Source of the DNA: Prorocentrum cordatum
Taxonomy: Eukaryota > Sar > Dinophyceae > Prorocentrales > Prorocentraceae
DNA length: 64,000 nt
NCBI GenBank assembly: GCA_963575745.1
Contig: CAUYUJ010016296.1
Span: 1-64,000 of the forward strand
Direction of reading: 5' to 3'
A program made the translations under genes and the position numbers. Within the stretch, counting starts at the first letter, position 1. Each line of letters opens with the position of its first letter. Below are positions 63,182 to 64,000 of this stretch, piece by piece. A model generated the notes under the pieces. The model saw nothing but the letters and a program-made list of their open reading frames with translations, did not search any database and was not told the origin of the DNA.

Positions 63182-63997
63182 ATGGAGCCCTGGAGCCCGC
63201 ACGCGCTCAAATACCGCAGAGTGCTCAAGAGCCAGACGGGCGACGGGCCCAACGAAGGCGACGGCGACGGCCCCAACGACGGCCACTGCCCACGGTCGGC
63301 ATCACGGTCGGCATCAAGCTCGGCACTCGCATGCTTGATTTGCGGAGTCTACCAGGGTGTCTCTGGGAGGCCAAGTGAAAGCTGCCCGATCAAGCTCGGA
63401 CAGCCCTGCCAGTTCGTGACAGACGGCCAGAAGGGCGACGACGACGCGCAGCAGGGCAAGCAGAAGGGCAAGGGCAACAGCGACGAGCAGAAGGGCAAGG
63501 ACAAGCACAGCATCTTGTCACAGGACGAGATTAGCCTCTTGAGCCGTCTCCCATCGTGGCTGCACGACAAGCGCTACACCGACGACATCACAGAAGCCGA
63601 CGTGGTGGCGGCAGATCTGCTCACGTACAAGGGCAAGAACAAGAGCAAGGGCAAGAGCGGCGACAGCTCGACTGGCAAGGGCAAGAGCGGCGACAGCTTG
63701 ACGGGCAAGGGCAAGAGCAAGAGCGGCGGCAGCTTCGACCCCGACACGAGCAGCCCGCGCTCGCAGGCTTCGGCGCTCCAGGAGCAAGACGAGAGCCCCG
63801 CGAGGCCTTTGAGGCGCTGGGCCAGTGGCGTGATGACGTCACCCACTTACACCATTATCCCACCGACGCCAGAGGACCCGCTCTTGTCGCCCCACACCCC
63901 AGAGGACCCGCTTGAGGCGACAGACCCCAACAACTCGCACGAGGTGCCAGGCCCGCAGGAGAACCCGCCCGCCGAGGGCAACCCGCACGAGGACTGA
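63182..63997 (+). CDS. hypothetical Lys/Gly/Ser-rich protein (271 aa)
   Basis: ATG 63,182 (MEPWSPHALKYRRVLKSQ); stop TGA at 63,995. Residues about 50-80 are Cys-containing (LACLICGVYQGVSG…CPIKLGQPCQF) and might bind zinc. A KGKGNSDEQKGKDK run follows, then a short globular stretch SILSQDEISLLSRLPSWLHD…ITEADVVAADLLTY, then KGKSGDS repeats (about 150-185) and a Pro-rich acidic tail with TPEDPL twice. No known family. Basic repeats suggest nucleic-acid contact, which is inference. Confidence 0.5.
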   Translation: MEPWSPHALKYRRVLKSQTGDGPNEGDGDGPNDGHCPRSASRSASSSALACLICGVYQGVSGRPSESCPIKLGQPCQFVTDGQKGDDDAQQGKQKGKGNSDEQKGKDKHSILSQDEISLLSRLPSWLHDKRYTDDITEADVVAADLLTYKGKNKSKGKSGDSSTGKGKSGDSLTGKGKSKSGGSFDPDTSSPRSQASALQEQDESPARPLRRWASGVMTSPTYTIIPPTPEDPLLSPHTPEDPLEATDPNNSHEVPGPQENPPAEGNPHED

Positions 63998-64000
63998 GGC

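Noticed and set aside
1-64000. CRISPR array, tRNA, rRNA or spliced-leader RNA gene
   Set aside because: No regular repeat-spacer pattern, no recognisable tRNA or rRNA core, and no full 22-nt spliced-leader sequence was found; only its last 6-8 nt occur at element ends.

Overview
The window looks like nuclear DNA of a dinoflagellate. No single marker proves this. The evidence is: (i) short 5' remnants ending in GGCTCAAG, matching the 3' end of the dinoflagellate spliced leader, at the 5' junctions of retroelements; (ii) candidate introns with non-GT donors (GC, GA), terminal inverted repeats or target-site-like direct repeats at the splice boundaries; (iii) gene families of a type I recall from dinoflagellate genomes; and (iv) very high repeat content. 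I see no rRNA, tRNA, CRISPR array or bacterial-type operon. The species cannot be read from the sequence.

Layout. 1-11,257: two head-to-tail copies of one non-LTR retrotransposon (ORF1 with coiled coil; ORF2 with AP-type endonuclease, reverse transcriptase and an RNase H-like C-terminus), both damaged. 11,258-18,033: a ~1.2 kb satellite-like unit (A-unit, built of ~177 bp subrepeats) and a ~300 bp B-unit, joined by a conserved hairpin site (CCGGCGGTAA ... TTACCGCCGG), with a non-autonomous retroelement inserted at one such site. 18,034-35,012: a ~17 kb, very GC-rich Helitron-like element coding for an almost continuous giant protein: helicase-associated-type repeats, zinc-binding motifs, an HUH Rep nuclease, a PIF1-type helicase and a C-terminal ubiquitin-specific protease, interrupted by two frame changes. 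35,013-42,750: GT-rich octamer microsatellites and a flanking repeat, split by an intact LINE (copy 3, 35,411-41,032) with full ORF1 and ORF2. 42,750-51,680: more A- and B-units carrying two further non-autonomous retroelements. 51,690-64,000: a gene-bearing region with one plus-strand gene (52,830-53,591), four minus-strand genes (194 aa hypothetical; methyltransferase-like; 675 aa transposase-like; coiled-coil protein) and a last plus-strand gene (63,182-63,997). Three introns can be placed by reading frame, and dispersed CGATGAGTTTC arrays lie upstream of three of the genes.

How it fits together. The retroelements appear to form a family that enters the hairpin site between satellite units, keeps a truncated spliced leader at its 5' end and ends in a conserved 3' hairpin plus A-rich tail. 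ORF1 and ORF2 of the full-length copies lie in the same frame and are separated by a single UGA. The RNase H-like domain has its four acidic residues in circularly permuted order (D70-like, D134-like, D10-like, E48-like). The non-autonomous elements lack the RT but keep this domain. The permuted RNase H, the shared hairpin integration site and the Rep-helicase-USP fusion are the most unusual features here.
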